Below are positions 57,867-64,000 of a DNA stretch of 64,000 bases, one piece after another. Origin of the DNA: Pseudomonas anuradhapurensis (GTDB taxonomy: Bacteria > Pseudomonadota > Gammaproteobacteria > Pseudomonadales > Pseudomonadaceae); the NCBI RefSeq assembly GCF_014269225.2, contig NZ_CP077097.1, forward strand, positions 1-64,000. Reading direction: 5' to 3'. Under the pieces are notes generated by a model, which saw only the letters and a program-made list of their open reading frames with translations, did not search any database and was not told the DNA's origin. Every line of letters begins with the position of its first letter. Within the stretch, counting starts at the first letter, position 1. A program made the translations under genes and the position numbers.

Positions 57867-58925
57867 ATGATTCATCCAGCACCGCCAAAGGGCCGTGGTA
57901 CGGCGCACAATCCGTATAACCGTTTCGCCCCGAGCCATTCGGTGGCGGAGGATGACGGCTGGTACCAGGAGGTGCCGCAAACCCAGGGCACCGAGGTGCG
58001 GGTCGAGATGGCCAAGTCGGTAATCAGCCGCAATACCTCGCCCGACCTGCCCTTCGACCGTTCGATCAATCCTTACCGCGGTTGCGAGCATGGCTGCATC
58101 TACTGCTACGCCCGTCCTTCGCATGCTTACTGGGACCTTTCCCCCGGCCTGGATTTCGAGACCAAGCTGATCGCCAAGACCAACGCTGCCGAGGTGCTGG
58201 CGCAACAACTGAGCAAGCCGGGTTATGTCTGCGCGCCGATCAACCTGGGCTCCAATACCGACCCATACCAGCCAATCGAGCGGGAACAGATGTTGACCCG
58301 TCGCCTGCTCGAAGTGCTGCTGCGCTTTCGCCACCCGGTGACCATCGTCACCAAAGGCGCGCTGGTCTTGCGCGACCTCGACCTGCTGGCCGAAATGGCC
58401 AGCCAGCGCCTGGCACGGGTGATGATCAGCCTGACAACCCTGGACGATGGCCTCAAGCGGGTGCTCGAGCCGCGTGCGGCCTCGCCCAAGGCAAGGTTGC
58501 GTGCCATTCGCGTATTGCGCGAGGCCGGCGTGCCGGTAGGTGTGCTGTGTTCACCGATGATTCCGATGATCAACGACAGTGAGTTGGAGCACCTGCTCGA
58601 AGCGGCCCGGGAGGCCGGTGCACAGAGTGCGGCCTACATGATGCTGCGGCTGCCGCTGGAGGTGGCGCCGTTGTTCGAACAGTGGCTGCAGGACCATTAC
58701 CCGCAACGGGCGGCACACGTCCTGAGCCTGATCCGTCAGAGCCGTGGTGGTGAGCTGTATGACAGCCGGTTTGGTGCGCGCATGCGCGGTGAAGGGGTGT
58801 TCGCTGATTTACTGGCGCAGCGGTTCGCCAAGGCCATGAAACGGCTGGACTTCGAGGGACGGGAAGCGCAGGCGCTGGATTGCTCGGCGTTCTGCCCGCC
58901 CGGTGGACAGATGGCACTGTTCTAG
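57867..58925 (+). CDS. Radical SAM protein (PA0069 family, spore-photoproduct-lyase-like)
   Basis: This 352-residue protein has the radical SAM cluster motif CEHGCIYCYARP (Cys-x3-Cys-x2-Cys) at about 65-76, preceded by INPYRG, and GSNTDPYQPIER near 125. Such proteins are widespread in proteobacteria; the reaction is unknown, although relatives are annotated as DNA repair photolyase-like. ATG 57867 (MIHPAPPKGRGT) is chosen; the frame extends 60 bp upstream. It ends with CSAFCPPGGQMALF. Confidence 0.88.
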   Translation: MIHPAPPKGRGTAHNPYNRFAPSHSVAEDDGWYQEVPQTQGTEVRVEMAKSVISRNTSPDLPFDRSINPYRGCEHGCIYCYARPSHAYWDLSPGLDFETKLIAKTNAAEVLAQQLSKPGYVCAPINLGSNTDPYQPIEREQMLTRRLLEVLLRFRHPVTIVTKGALVLRDLDLLAEMASQRLARVMISLTTLDDGLKRVLEPRAASPKARLRAIRVLREAGVPVGVLCSPMIPMINDSELEHLLEAAREAGAQSAAYMMLRLPLEVAPLFEQWLQDHYPQRAAHVLSLIRQSRGGELYDSRFGARMRGEGVFADLLAQRFAKAMKRLDFEGREAQALDCSAFCPPGGQMALF

Positions 58926-58991
58926 TGGGAAAAGCGCACGTTGCAAACCCTCAGTGAGACTCATGCAAGCAAATAATTGTGGTAATGGCTC

Positions 58992-59019
58992 TTGGCAGTT
59001 GATGGTTTTTTGCTATTAT
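58992..59019 (+). promoter_or_regulatory. Likely sigma70 promoter of the carbonic anhydrase gene
   Basis: TTGGCA (58992-58997), a 16-bp spacer and TATTAT (59014-59019) form a good sigma70 promoter. Transcription from about 59026 would give a leader near 190 nt. The 293-bp gap (58926-59218) holds this promoter and the palindrome at 59039. Confidence 0.7.
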
Positions 59020-59038
59020 TCAATTCCCGCCTCTTTGT

Positions 59039-59058
59039 TCTGGAACGGCCGTTCTAGA
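59039..59058. promoter_or_regulatory. Palindrome just downstream of the predicted start site
   Basis: TCTGGAACGGCCGTTCTAGA has a perfect 12-bp core (GAACGGCCGTTC) and one mismatched pair overall. It begins about 13 bp after the predicted transcription start, where a bound repressor could block initiation or elongation. Confidence 0.5.
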
Positions 59059-59218
59059 GCTGTCGAATTAAGTTTCAGTTAAGTTTTCCCCGCTAGCGTA
59101 GCAAATCAGTTTGCAGCGACTGTGATCTATGGCCCATGCGCGTCATCTAAAACCCTGCATAGCCAAAATCTTTCACCGGTAAAATGGATTTACCTACACA
59201 CCGTCAAGAGGATGAATC

Positions 59219-59938
59219 ATGCCCATCAAGGACCCATCCAAGGTTGTTCCGCAGGTCCCCGCGGAGAGCGCCGATGCCGCCCTTAAGCACATCGTCGACG
59301 GCTTCCTGCGTTTTCACCATGACGTTTTCCCCGAGCAGCAAGAGCTATTCAAGAAGCTCGCCACCGCGCAAACCCCACGTGCCATGTTCATCACCTGCGC
59401 CGACTCGCGCATCGTTCCCGAGCTTATCACCCAGAGTTCGCCAGGCGACCTGTTCGTGACCCGTAACGTCGGTAACGTAGTACCGCCTTATGGCCAGATG
59501 AATGGCGGCGTTTCCAGCGCTATCGAGTACGCGGTGCTGGCGTTGAAAGTGCACCACATCATCGTCTGTGGCCACTCTGACTGCGGCGCAATGCGTGCAG
59601 TGCTCAACCCGCAATCGCTGACCAAGATGCCGACCGTTTCCGCCTGGCTGCGCCACGCCGAAGTGGCCCGCACCGTGGTCGAGAACAACTGTTCGTGCGG
59701 TAGCGAACACGAAACGATGCAAGTGCTGACCAAGGAAAACGTCATCGCTCAGTTGCATCACCTGCGCACTCACCCTTCGGTGGCTTCGCGCCTGGCAGCC
59801 GGTGAGCTGTTTATCCATGGCTGGGTCTACGACATCGAGACCAGCAAGATCGAAGCCTACGACGCTGCCAGCGACAGCTTCCTGCCGCTTGCCGCTGGCG
59901 AGCCGGTCCCCTGCGCTACTCCGAGAGGCCGCTACTAA
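59219..59938 (+). CDS. can: Beta-class carbonic anhydrase
   Basis: The enzyme interconverts CO2 and bicarbonate at a zinc site. The 239-residue product has the zinc ligands in CADSR (Cys-x-Asp-x-Arg, about 60-64) and HSDCGAM (His and Cys, about 118-124). Length exceeds the minimal class by an N-terminal extension (PIKDPSKVVPQVPA). It is followed by a SulP transporter gene 193 bp downstream, a pairing that suggests bicarbonate handling. Confidence 0.94.
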   Translation: MPIKDPSKVVPQVPAESADAALKHIVDGFLRFHHDVFPEQQELFKKLATAQTPRAMFITCADSRIVPELITQSSPGDLFVTRNVGNVVPPYGQMNGGVSSAIEYAVLALKVHHIIVCGHSDCGAMRAVLNPQSLTKMPTVSAWLRHAEVARTVVENNCSCGSEHETMQVLTKENVIAQLHHLRTHPSVASRLAAGELFIHGWVYDIETSKIEAYDAASDSFLPLAAGEPVPCATPRGRY

Positions 59939-60131
59939 GCGACCCATCCACCCGCTGGAACCTTGATAGCCGGCTGCACCCTGCTGGGGTGTGGCGCGGC
60001 TTTCGGCTGCCCTGAATTCCCTGACTGCCCTGCCGGCATGCCTGCTGGCGGCCCGCGCCTGCGCGCTTGTCAGGGGCAAACGTGCCCATGGCCAGGGGAA
60101 TGGCTGTGTGACAGAGAAAGGAGAAACAACG

Positions 60132-61649
60132 GTGAACATTACACAGTTGAAAGCGGCCCTGCCGCGTGAGTTGCTGGCGTCGGTGGTGGTCTTCCTGGTA
60201 GCCCTGCCGTTATGCATGGGTATTGCAATCGCTTCGGGGATGCCGCCGGCCAAAGGCCTGATTACCGGCATCATCGGCGGCATCGTCGTGGGTTTCCTCG
60301 CTGGCTCGCCGCTGCAGGTGAGTGGCCCGGCCGCTGGCCTGGCCGTGCTGGTGTTCGAACTGGTGCGCCAGCATGGCATGGCCATGCTCGGGCCGATCTT
60401 GCTGCTGGCTGGCCTGCTGCAATTGCTGGCCGGGCGCCTGCGCCTGGGGTGCTGGTTCCGTGTCACCGCCCCGGCGGTTGTTTACGGCATGCTCGCAGGT
60501 ATCGGTGTGCTGATCGTGCTGTCCCAGGTGCATGTGATGTTCGACACAACACCGCAGCCTTCGGGCCTGCAGAACCTGGTGGAATTTCCTTCGACCGTGG
60601 CGGCTGCCCTGCCGGTGGAGAATGCGGGCTCTGGTTGGCAAGCCGGTGCACTCGGGCTGGGTACCATCGCCATCATGTGGGGGTGGGAGCGCTTGCGGCC
60701 GCGCAAGCTGCGTTTCGTTCCCGGTGCCTTGTTGGGCGTGGCAGCGATGACGGTTATCGCCATGTGGCTGGCACTGCCGGTGAACCGGGTACAGGTGCCG
60801 ACGGACCTGACCGAAGCCATCGACTGGATCCGCCCCGATGACCTCATGAAGCTGGCCGATCCGTCCCTGCTGGTGGCCGCTTTCGCATTGGCCTTCATCG
60901 CCAGCGCCGAAACCTTGTTGTCCGCCGCTGCGGTGGATCGCATGCATAGCGGGCAACGTTCAGACTTCGACCGTGAGCTCTCGGCACAAGGGATTGGCAA
61001 CATGCTTTGCGGGTTGCTGGGCGCGCTGCCAATGACTGGCGTCATCGTACGCAGCTCGGCCAACGTACAGGCAGGTGCACAAACACGGGCTTCGGCCATT
61101 CTGCATGGCGCATGGTTGTTGGCGTTCGTCGTGGCTCTGGGCAGCGTGCTGCAGCAGATTCCGGTGGCGAGCCTGGCGGGCGTGCTGGTGTACACCGGCG
61201 TGAAGCTGGTCGACTTCAAGGCCCTGCGCGGCCTGAGCCGCTACGGCAGGATGCCGATGTTCACCTATGTGGCAACAGCCGTGACGATCATCTTTACCGA
61301 CCTGTTGACCGGGGTGTTGCTGGGCTTTGCCCTGACGCTGCTGAAGCTGGCCTTCAAGGCGGCACGCCTGAAGATCAGCCTCGCCCAGCTCGAGACCAGC
61401 GGCCATATGGAGTTACGCCTGAGCGGTGCGGCAACCTTCCTCAAGGTACCTGCCCTGACCCAGGTACTCGATAGCGTGCCTGCGGGGACTACGTTGCATG
61501 TGCCGCTGGCCAACCTGACCTACATCGACCACTCCTGCCTGGAGCTGCTGGAGGACTGGAGCAGAACCAGTGGCTCGATCCTGCGCATTGAACAACGAGG
61601 GCTCAAGCGCAGGGTGGAGGGACGTCTGCGAAGCGTGGCGGGTGCCTGA
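60132..61649 (+). CDS. SulP family anion (probably bicarbonate) transporter with STAS domain
   Basis: This 505-residue membrane protein has about ten to twelve hydrophobic segments, the signature region LPLCMGIAIASGMPPAKGLI (about 22-41), an acidic AFIASAETLLSAAA segment typical of SulP, and a C-terminal STAS domain after about 430 (VPLANLTYIDHSCLELLED). GTG 60132 has AAGGAG at 7 bp; a longer frame begins at 59991 but lacks homology. Pairing with carbonic anhydrase favours bicarbonate as substrate. It ends 2 bp from the convergent unrecognised gene. Confidence 0.88.
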   Translation: MNITQLKAALPRELLASVVVFLVALPLCMGIAIASGMPPAKGLITGIIGGIVVGFLAGSPLQVSGPAAGLAVLVFELVRQHGMAMLGPILLLAGLLQLLAGRLRLGCWFRVTAPAVVYGMLAGIGVLIVLSQVHVMFDTTPQPSGLQNLVEFPSTVAAALPVENAGSGWQAGALGLGTIAIMWGWERLRPRKLRFVPGALLGVAAMTVIAMWLALPVNRVQVPTDLTEAIDWIRPDDLMKLADPSLLVAAFALAFIASAETLLSAAAVDRMHSGQRSDFDRELSAQGIGNMLCGLLGALPMTGVIVRSSANVQAGAQTRASAILHGAWLLAFVVALGSVLQQIPVASLAGVLVYTGVKLVDFKALRGLSRYGRMPMFTYVATAVTIIFTDLLTGVLLGFALTLLKLAFKAARLKISLAQLETSGHMELRLSGAATFLKVPALTQVLDSVPAGTTLHVPLANLTYIDHSCLELLEDWSRTSGSILRIEQRGLKRRVEGRLRSVAGA

Positions 61650-61651
61650 GG

Positions 61652-62734
61652 TCAGTTCTTCACCTCGATCATCTCTGGTGAACCCGGCCAGGTACCGGTC
61701 AGGTTGACCGTACGGGTGCCACCCAGCCACTCGGTGGCGGGGGTGTTCCACTTCAGCGATTTGCGGGTATTGGCGCCGATGTTGACGAATTCCGCTGTCA
61801 GCACCATCTCGGTGGCTGTCAGCGGGATATCGCCAAAGCTCGCCGAGCTACCGCCGATTACGGTGCTGGAATGTTCCACAGGGCCAGAGGGCGTCTGGTA
61901 GGCGAGTGTGACTTTGGTGACGTAGGTAGTCAGAGACGAGGCCTTGCTGTCGACATGCAGGTTCAATACGCCGATCTTGCCGACCCAGCTCGGAATCAAC
62001 ACCCGGCTGCCTGCGTACGATGCGAAGTAATAGGCCACAGGCAGGGGGGCTGTTGCCACTTCACCGCTTTTGGCCGGCAGGGTGTGTGTCTCGACTTCAC
62101 TTGAGTTGCTGGTGAACAGGTAGCTCGCCTTGCCGTTGCCCGAAATGCCCTCTTCACCGAGCAACCGGTTCAGGCCAGTCGCGCTGCCGGCAACGGTGAA
62201 GCTTGCCTTGCTCTTCTTTGACACCGCATTCAGGCCACTGCTGGCGTAGACCACCGAGGTGACGACGCCAAAACCTTCCGATATACCGGCGCTGGTTGCC
62301 ATGTTCACCTTGCGTGCCTGGGCAAGCAGCCATTCGTACTGATCGTCCAGCACGCAAAGGTTGCAGATGCTGTGCTCACCGGCGATGGCAAACTCGGAGG
62401 TAATGGCATTTTCCTTGTCGAAGGTCCACTCCAGTGCGGCATCCGGTTTGACCTCGACCCCCGTGCCCGGATCGAGGATCACTCCCTGCCCTTTGGCGCT
62501 GACGCTCCTGCAGGTCACGCCACTGGACTTGAAGTCCCACTTGCGGCTCTGCAGATTCTTGCTGACCTCGACGCCGGGCAGGGCATCGGCGACCAGCTTG
62601 AAGTCGCCGGAATCGGAATCGACGATGCCGACGGCGCCAGGCTTGATCGATGGGTTGAGGCCCCAGTTGCCCCATATCGTGCCATAGGTACCACGCAGCA
62701 GGTCCGTGAACATTCGGTTTCTTCTGATCGTCAT
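61652..62734 (-). CDS. Unrecognised 360-residue beta-rich protein, probably accessory
   Basis: I do not recognise this family. There is no signal peptide or membrane helix. The N-terminus is basic (MTIRRNRMFTDLLRG). Residues about 15-130 alternate short hydrophobic and polar stretches with cysteines at about 75, 124 and 127. Residues 145-215 are Ser/Ala/Gly/Lys-rich and amphipathic (SKKSKASFTVAGSATG), and 235-360 look like a beta sandwich. Base composition is lower in GC than the flanking genes, suggesting transfer. ATG 62734 has AAGGTG at 6 bp; ATG 62740 and GTG 62743 are alternatives. It lies between a SulP gene and a helical protein gene that are neighbours in P. aeruginosa as I recall. 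Confidence 0.75.
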   Translation of the reverse strand: MTIRRNRMFTDLLRGTYGTIWGNWGLNPSIKPGAVGIVDSDSGDFKLVADALPGVEVSKNLQSRKWDFKSSGVTCRSVSAKGQGVILDPGTGVEVKPDAALEWTFDKENAITSEFAIAGEHSICNLCVLDDQYEWLLAQARKVNMATSAGISEGFGVVTSVVYASSGLNAVSKKSKASFTVAGSATGLNRLLGEEGISGNGKASYLFTSNSSEVETHTLPAKSGEVATAPLPVAYYFASYAGSRVLIPSWVGKIGVLNLHVDSKASSLTTYVTKVTLAYQTPSGPVEHSSTVIGGSSASFGDIPLTATEMVLTAEFVNIGANTRKSLKWNTPATEWLGGTRTVNLTGTWPGSPEMIEVKN

Positions 62735-62842
62735 TGTCATCACCTTGAAATAGTAAAGCGCCGCCTTCAGACGGCGGGATGACAGTAGCGATGAGCCCGA
62801 ATGGGCAGCAGAAGGACCGCCTTCCCCGGACGGTCGTGCGGG

Positions 62843-63487
62843 TCAGGCGCCTGTCTGGCCGAACGCCACGTTCAACTGACGGGACAGGCACGGCCAGCGC
62901 TTCCAGGCCGCGCCTGTCTGCGGGCTGCTCAGGGCTGCGCGATAGGCTTCCACCGATTCGCTGGCGAAGCTCTCGTCGTCGAGCATCTGATCCACCGAAT
63001 GATGCACCACCTCATCCAGCTGGTTGGCGAAGGTTTCACCAATCAACTGGTGGGCGACCAGGTTGGCCACGGTGGTATCCACAGGTATCAGCGGTTGCTT
63101 GAAATGGCGGATGTACAGGTCGTTGACCTCCTCCACCAGGCGGTGAGCCAGGTAGGCTTCATCCAGCAGGCAATCCAGCCCCACATGCCCTTGCACCATG
63201 CTTGGCGGCTGCAGGAAATAAGCCTCGGCAATCTTCAGTACAGGGGTGATCTGCGATTCGATACCGGCTTCACGGGCGACCTCGTGTGCCGCCTCCAGCA
63301 ATTCCGGTACCTGGTCGATGTAGGCTCTGACGAAGCGCGCCAAAGTACCCTGGGCGTCCTGCTCAGGCAGTTGGATCGAGGGATGCAGGTGGGGCAGTTG
63401 TATCTCGAGACGCTTTTTCAGCTGGCCGGTACGGCTTTCGTGATCGTGGGCTTGGCTAATCTGCTCGCGTACAGCAGCGATGTTCAT
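62843..63487 (-). CDS. Conserved helical hypothetical protein
   Basis: This 214-residue protein is predicted mostly helical and acidic, without signal peptide, membrane segment or catalytic motif. Visible segments include RFVRAYIDQVPELLEAAHEVA (in part), GLDCLLDEAYLAHRLVEEVND and LVAHQLIGETFANQLDEVVHH. From memory P. aeruginosa has a hypothetical gene in this position between a SulP gene and coxB. ATG 63487 (MNIAAVREQ) has GGAG upstream and is preferred to 63514. The gap to the next gene (62735-62842) has a weak CCGCC/GGCGG hairpin near 62761-62777. Confidence 0.78.
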   Translation of the reverse strand: MNIAAVREQISQAHDHESRTGQLKKRLEIQLPHLHPSIQLPEQDAQGTLARFVRAYIDQVPELLEAAHEVAREAGIESQITPVLKIAEAYFLQPPSMVQGHVGLDCLLDEAYLAHRLVEEVNDLYIRHFKQPLIPVDTTVANLVAHQLIGETFANQLDEVVHHSVDQMLDDESFASESVEAYRAALSSPQTGAAWKRWPCLSRQLNVAFGQTGA

Positions 63488-63689
63488 GACAACTCCAGGG
63501 ACGTTACGTTTCAAACGGAAGACACTAAATTAGCTCGGTATACAGAATACCTAAGACGCATTTGTTATAAGTGGCGCGACGCTGTGCATGCTCCGGCATA
63601 TCGAAATGCCATTATCGCGCCATGCCCCGTCAAGTGCGCGGTTTTCCGGGGTGATCGGGCATTTCATGAAGTTCATTTCACGGGTGTCG

Positions 63690-63717
63690 TTGCGTGCCAT
63701 TGGTCGCTGTCTATACT
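63690..63717 (+). promoter_or_regulatory. Candidate promoter upstream of coxB
   Basis: TTGCGT (63690-63695), a 16-bp spacer and TATACT (63712-63717) form a plausible sigma70 promoter 140 bp before coxB. The 369-bp gap 63488-63856 otherwise holds an AT-rich stretch (about 63510-63570) near the divergent helical-protein gene and no readable gene. Confidence 0.55.
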
Positions 63718-63856
63718 CCCGGTGAACGTGATTCGTTGATGAGGCCCAACTGCTTTTAGCAGGGGCTCGGTCGTCGAAGCCAGCAGTCTTGACCGCCGTT
63801 CCCTCTTGCCGCAGGCCACGCCTCCGGGACAACAAGAACGAGAAGGGGAACCCGCA

Positions 63857-64000
63857 ATGATGCGACATCCACATGTCTGGATGGGCCTCCTGTTGTGGTC
63901 GGTTTTTGCTCAGGCCAACGCTGCCTGGACCGTGAACATGCACCCAGGGGCGACGGAAGTCTCCAACGCCGTCTTCGACCTGCACATGACCATCTTCTGG
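63857..64000 (+). CDS. coxB: Cytochrome c oxidase subunit II, N-terminal part (cut by the window edge)
   Basis: The 48 visible residues begin MMRHPHVWMGLLLWSVFAQANA, a signal peptide, followed by WTVNMHPGATEVSNAVFDLH and the start of the first membrane segment, as in pseudomonad CoxB of the aa3-type oxidase. Subunit II carries the CuA centre that takes electrons from cytochrome c. AAGGGG lies about 8 bp before ATG 63857; a second ATG follows at 63860. The rest of the gene and its operon lie beyond the window. Confidence 0.9.
   Translation, partial: MMRHPHVWMGLLLWSVFAQANAAWTVNMHPGATEVSNAVFDLHMTIFW

Overview
The window reads as the origin-proximal end of a Pseudomonas putida-group chromosome numbered from dnaA. 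The evidence is the dnaA-dnaN-recF-gyrB order, the gene order that follows (glyQS, trkA-rsmB-fmt-def, dprA, hemF-aroE, choline-sulfate genes, trpBA/trpI, prlC, carbonic anhydrase/SulP, coxB), high GC content, and many 'TGTAGGAGCGGCC' and 'CTGTGGGAGCGGGC' REP elements of the type pseudomonads carry. No tRNA, rRNA, CRISPR array, transposase or integrase gene was seen.

Layout. 1-6.2 kb: replication initiation and topology genes, with two perfect ParB (parS) sites inside recF. 6.2-12.2 kb: an eight-gene, lower-GC, minus-strand island resembling the Escherichia coli yjfIJKLMC set (DUF2170, PspA-like, DUF2491, DUF350, DUF1190 lipoprotein, ATP-grasp ligase). It is extended by an RCK potassium channel and a half-length rhomboid-like membrane protein, and looks like an envelope-stress/membrane system at a variable site after gyrB. 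12.3-16.8 kb: a sulfide-detoxification cassette (sigma54 regulator FisR diverging from persulfide dioxygenase, sulfide:quinone oxidoreductase and a TSUP exporter) with a readable -24/-12 promoter and inverted-repeat activator sites. 16.8-21.4 kb: a LysR regulator, a GMC oxidoreductase and an MFS transporter. 21.5-37.1 kb: core genes for lipid and LPS synthesis, glycyl-tRNA synthetase, DNA repair, potassium uptake, rRNA and Met-tRNA modification, peptide deformylase, DprA, TsaC, haem and shikimate synthesis. 37.2-42.4 kb: SulP transporter, orphan choline-binding protein, choline sulfatase and its LysR regulator. 42.5-50.7 kb: tryptophan synthase with TrpI, and small stress or envelope genes including two DUF1161 paralogues and two lipoprotein paralogues. 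50.7-59 kb: zinc aminopeptidase, HAD phosphatase, gamma-carbonic-anhydrase-like protein, PrlC, a zinc ribbon protein, a second divergent M3 peptidase and a radical SAM protein. 59-64 kb: beta-carbonic anhydrase with a SulP transporter, an unrecognised 360-residue accessory gene, a conserved helical protein and the start of coxB.

The observations most worth following are: a strong excess of exact DnaA boxes between 26 and 42 kb (12 of the 15 found in the window) with none after it; the PspA/ATP-grasp/K+-channel/rhomboid island; the unrecognised gene at 61.7-62.7 kb; the well-preserved FisR control region; and an aminopeptidase whose last residues and stop codon come from a REP element. All calls come from reading the sequence and family knowledge; no database search was run. 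Comparisons with named genomes are from memory.
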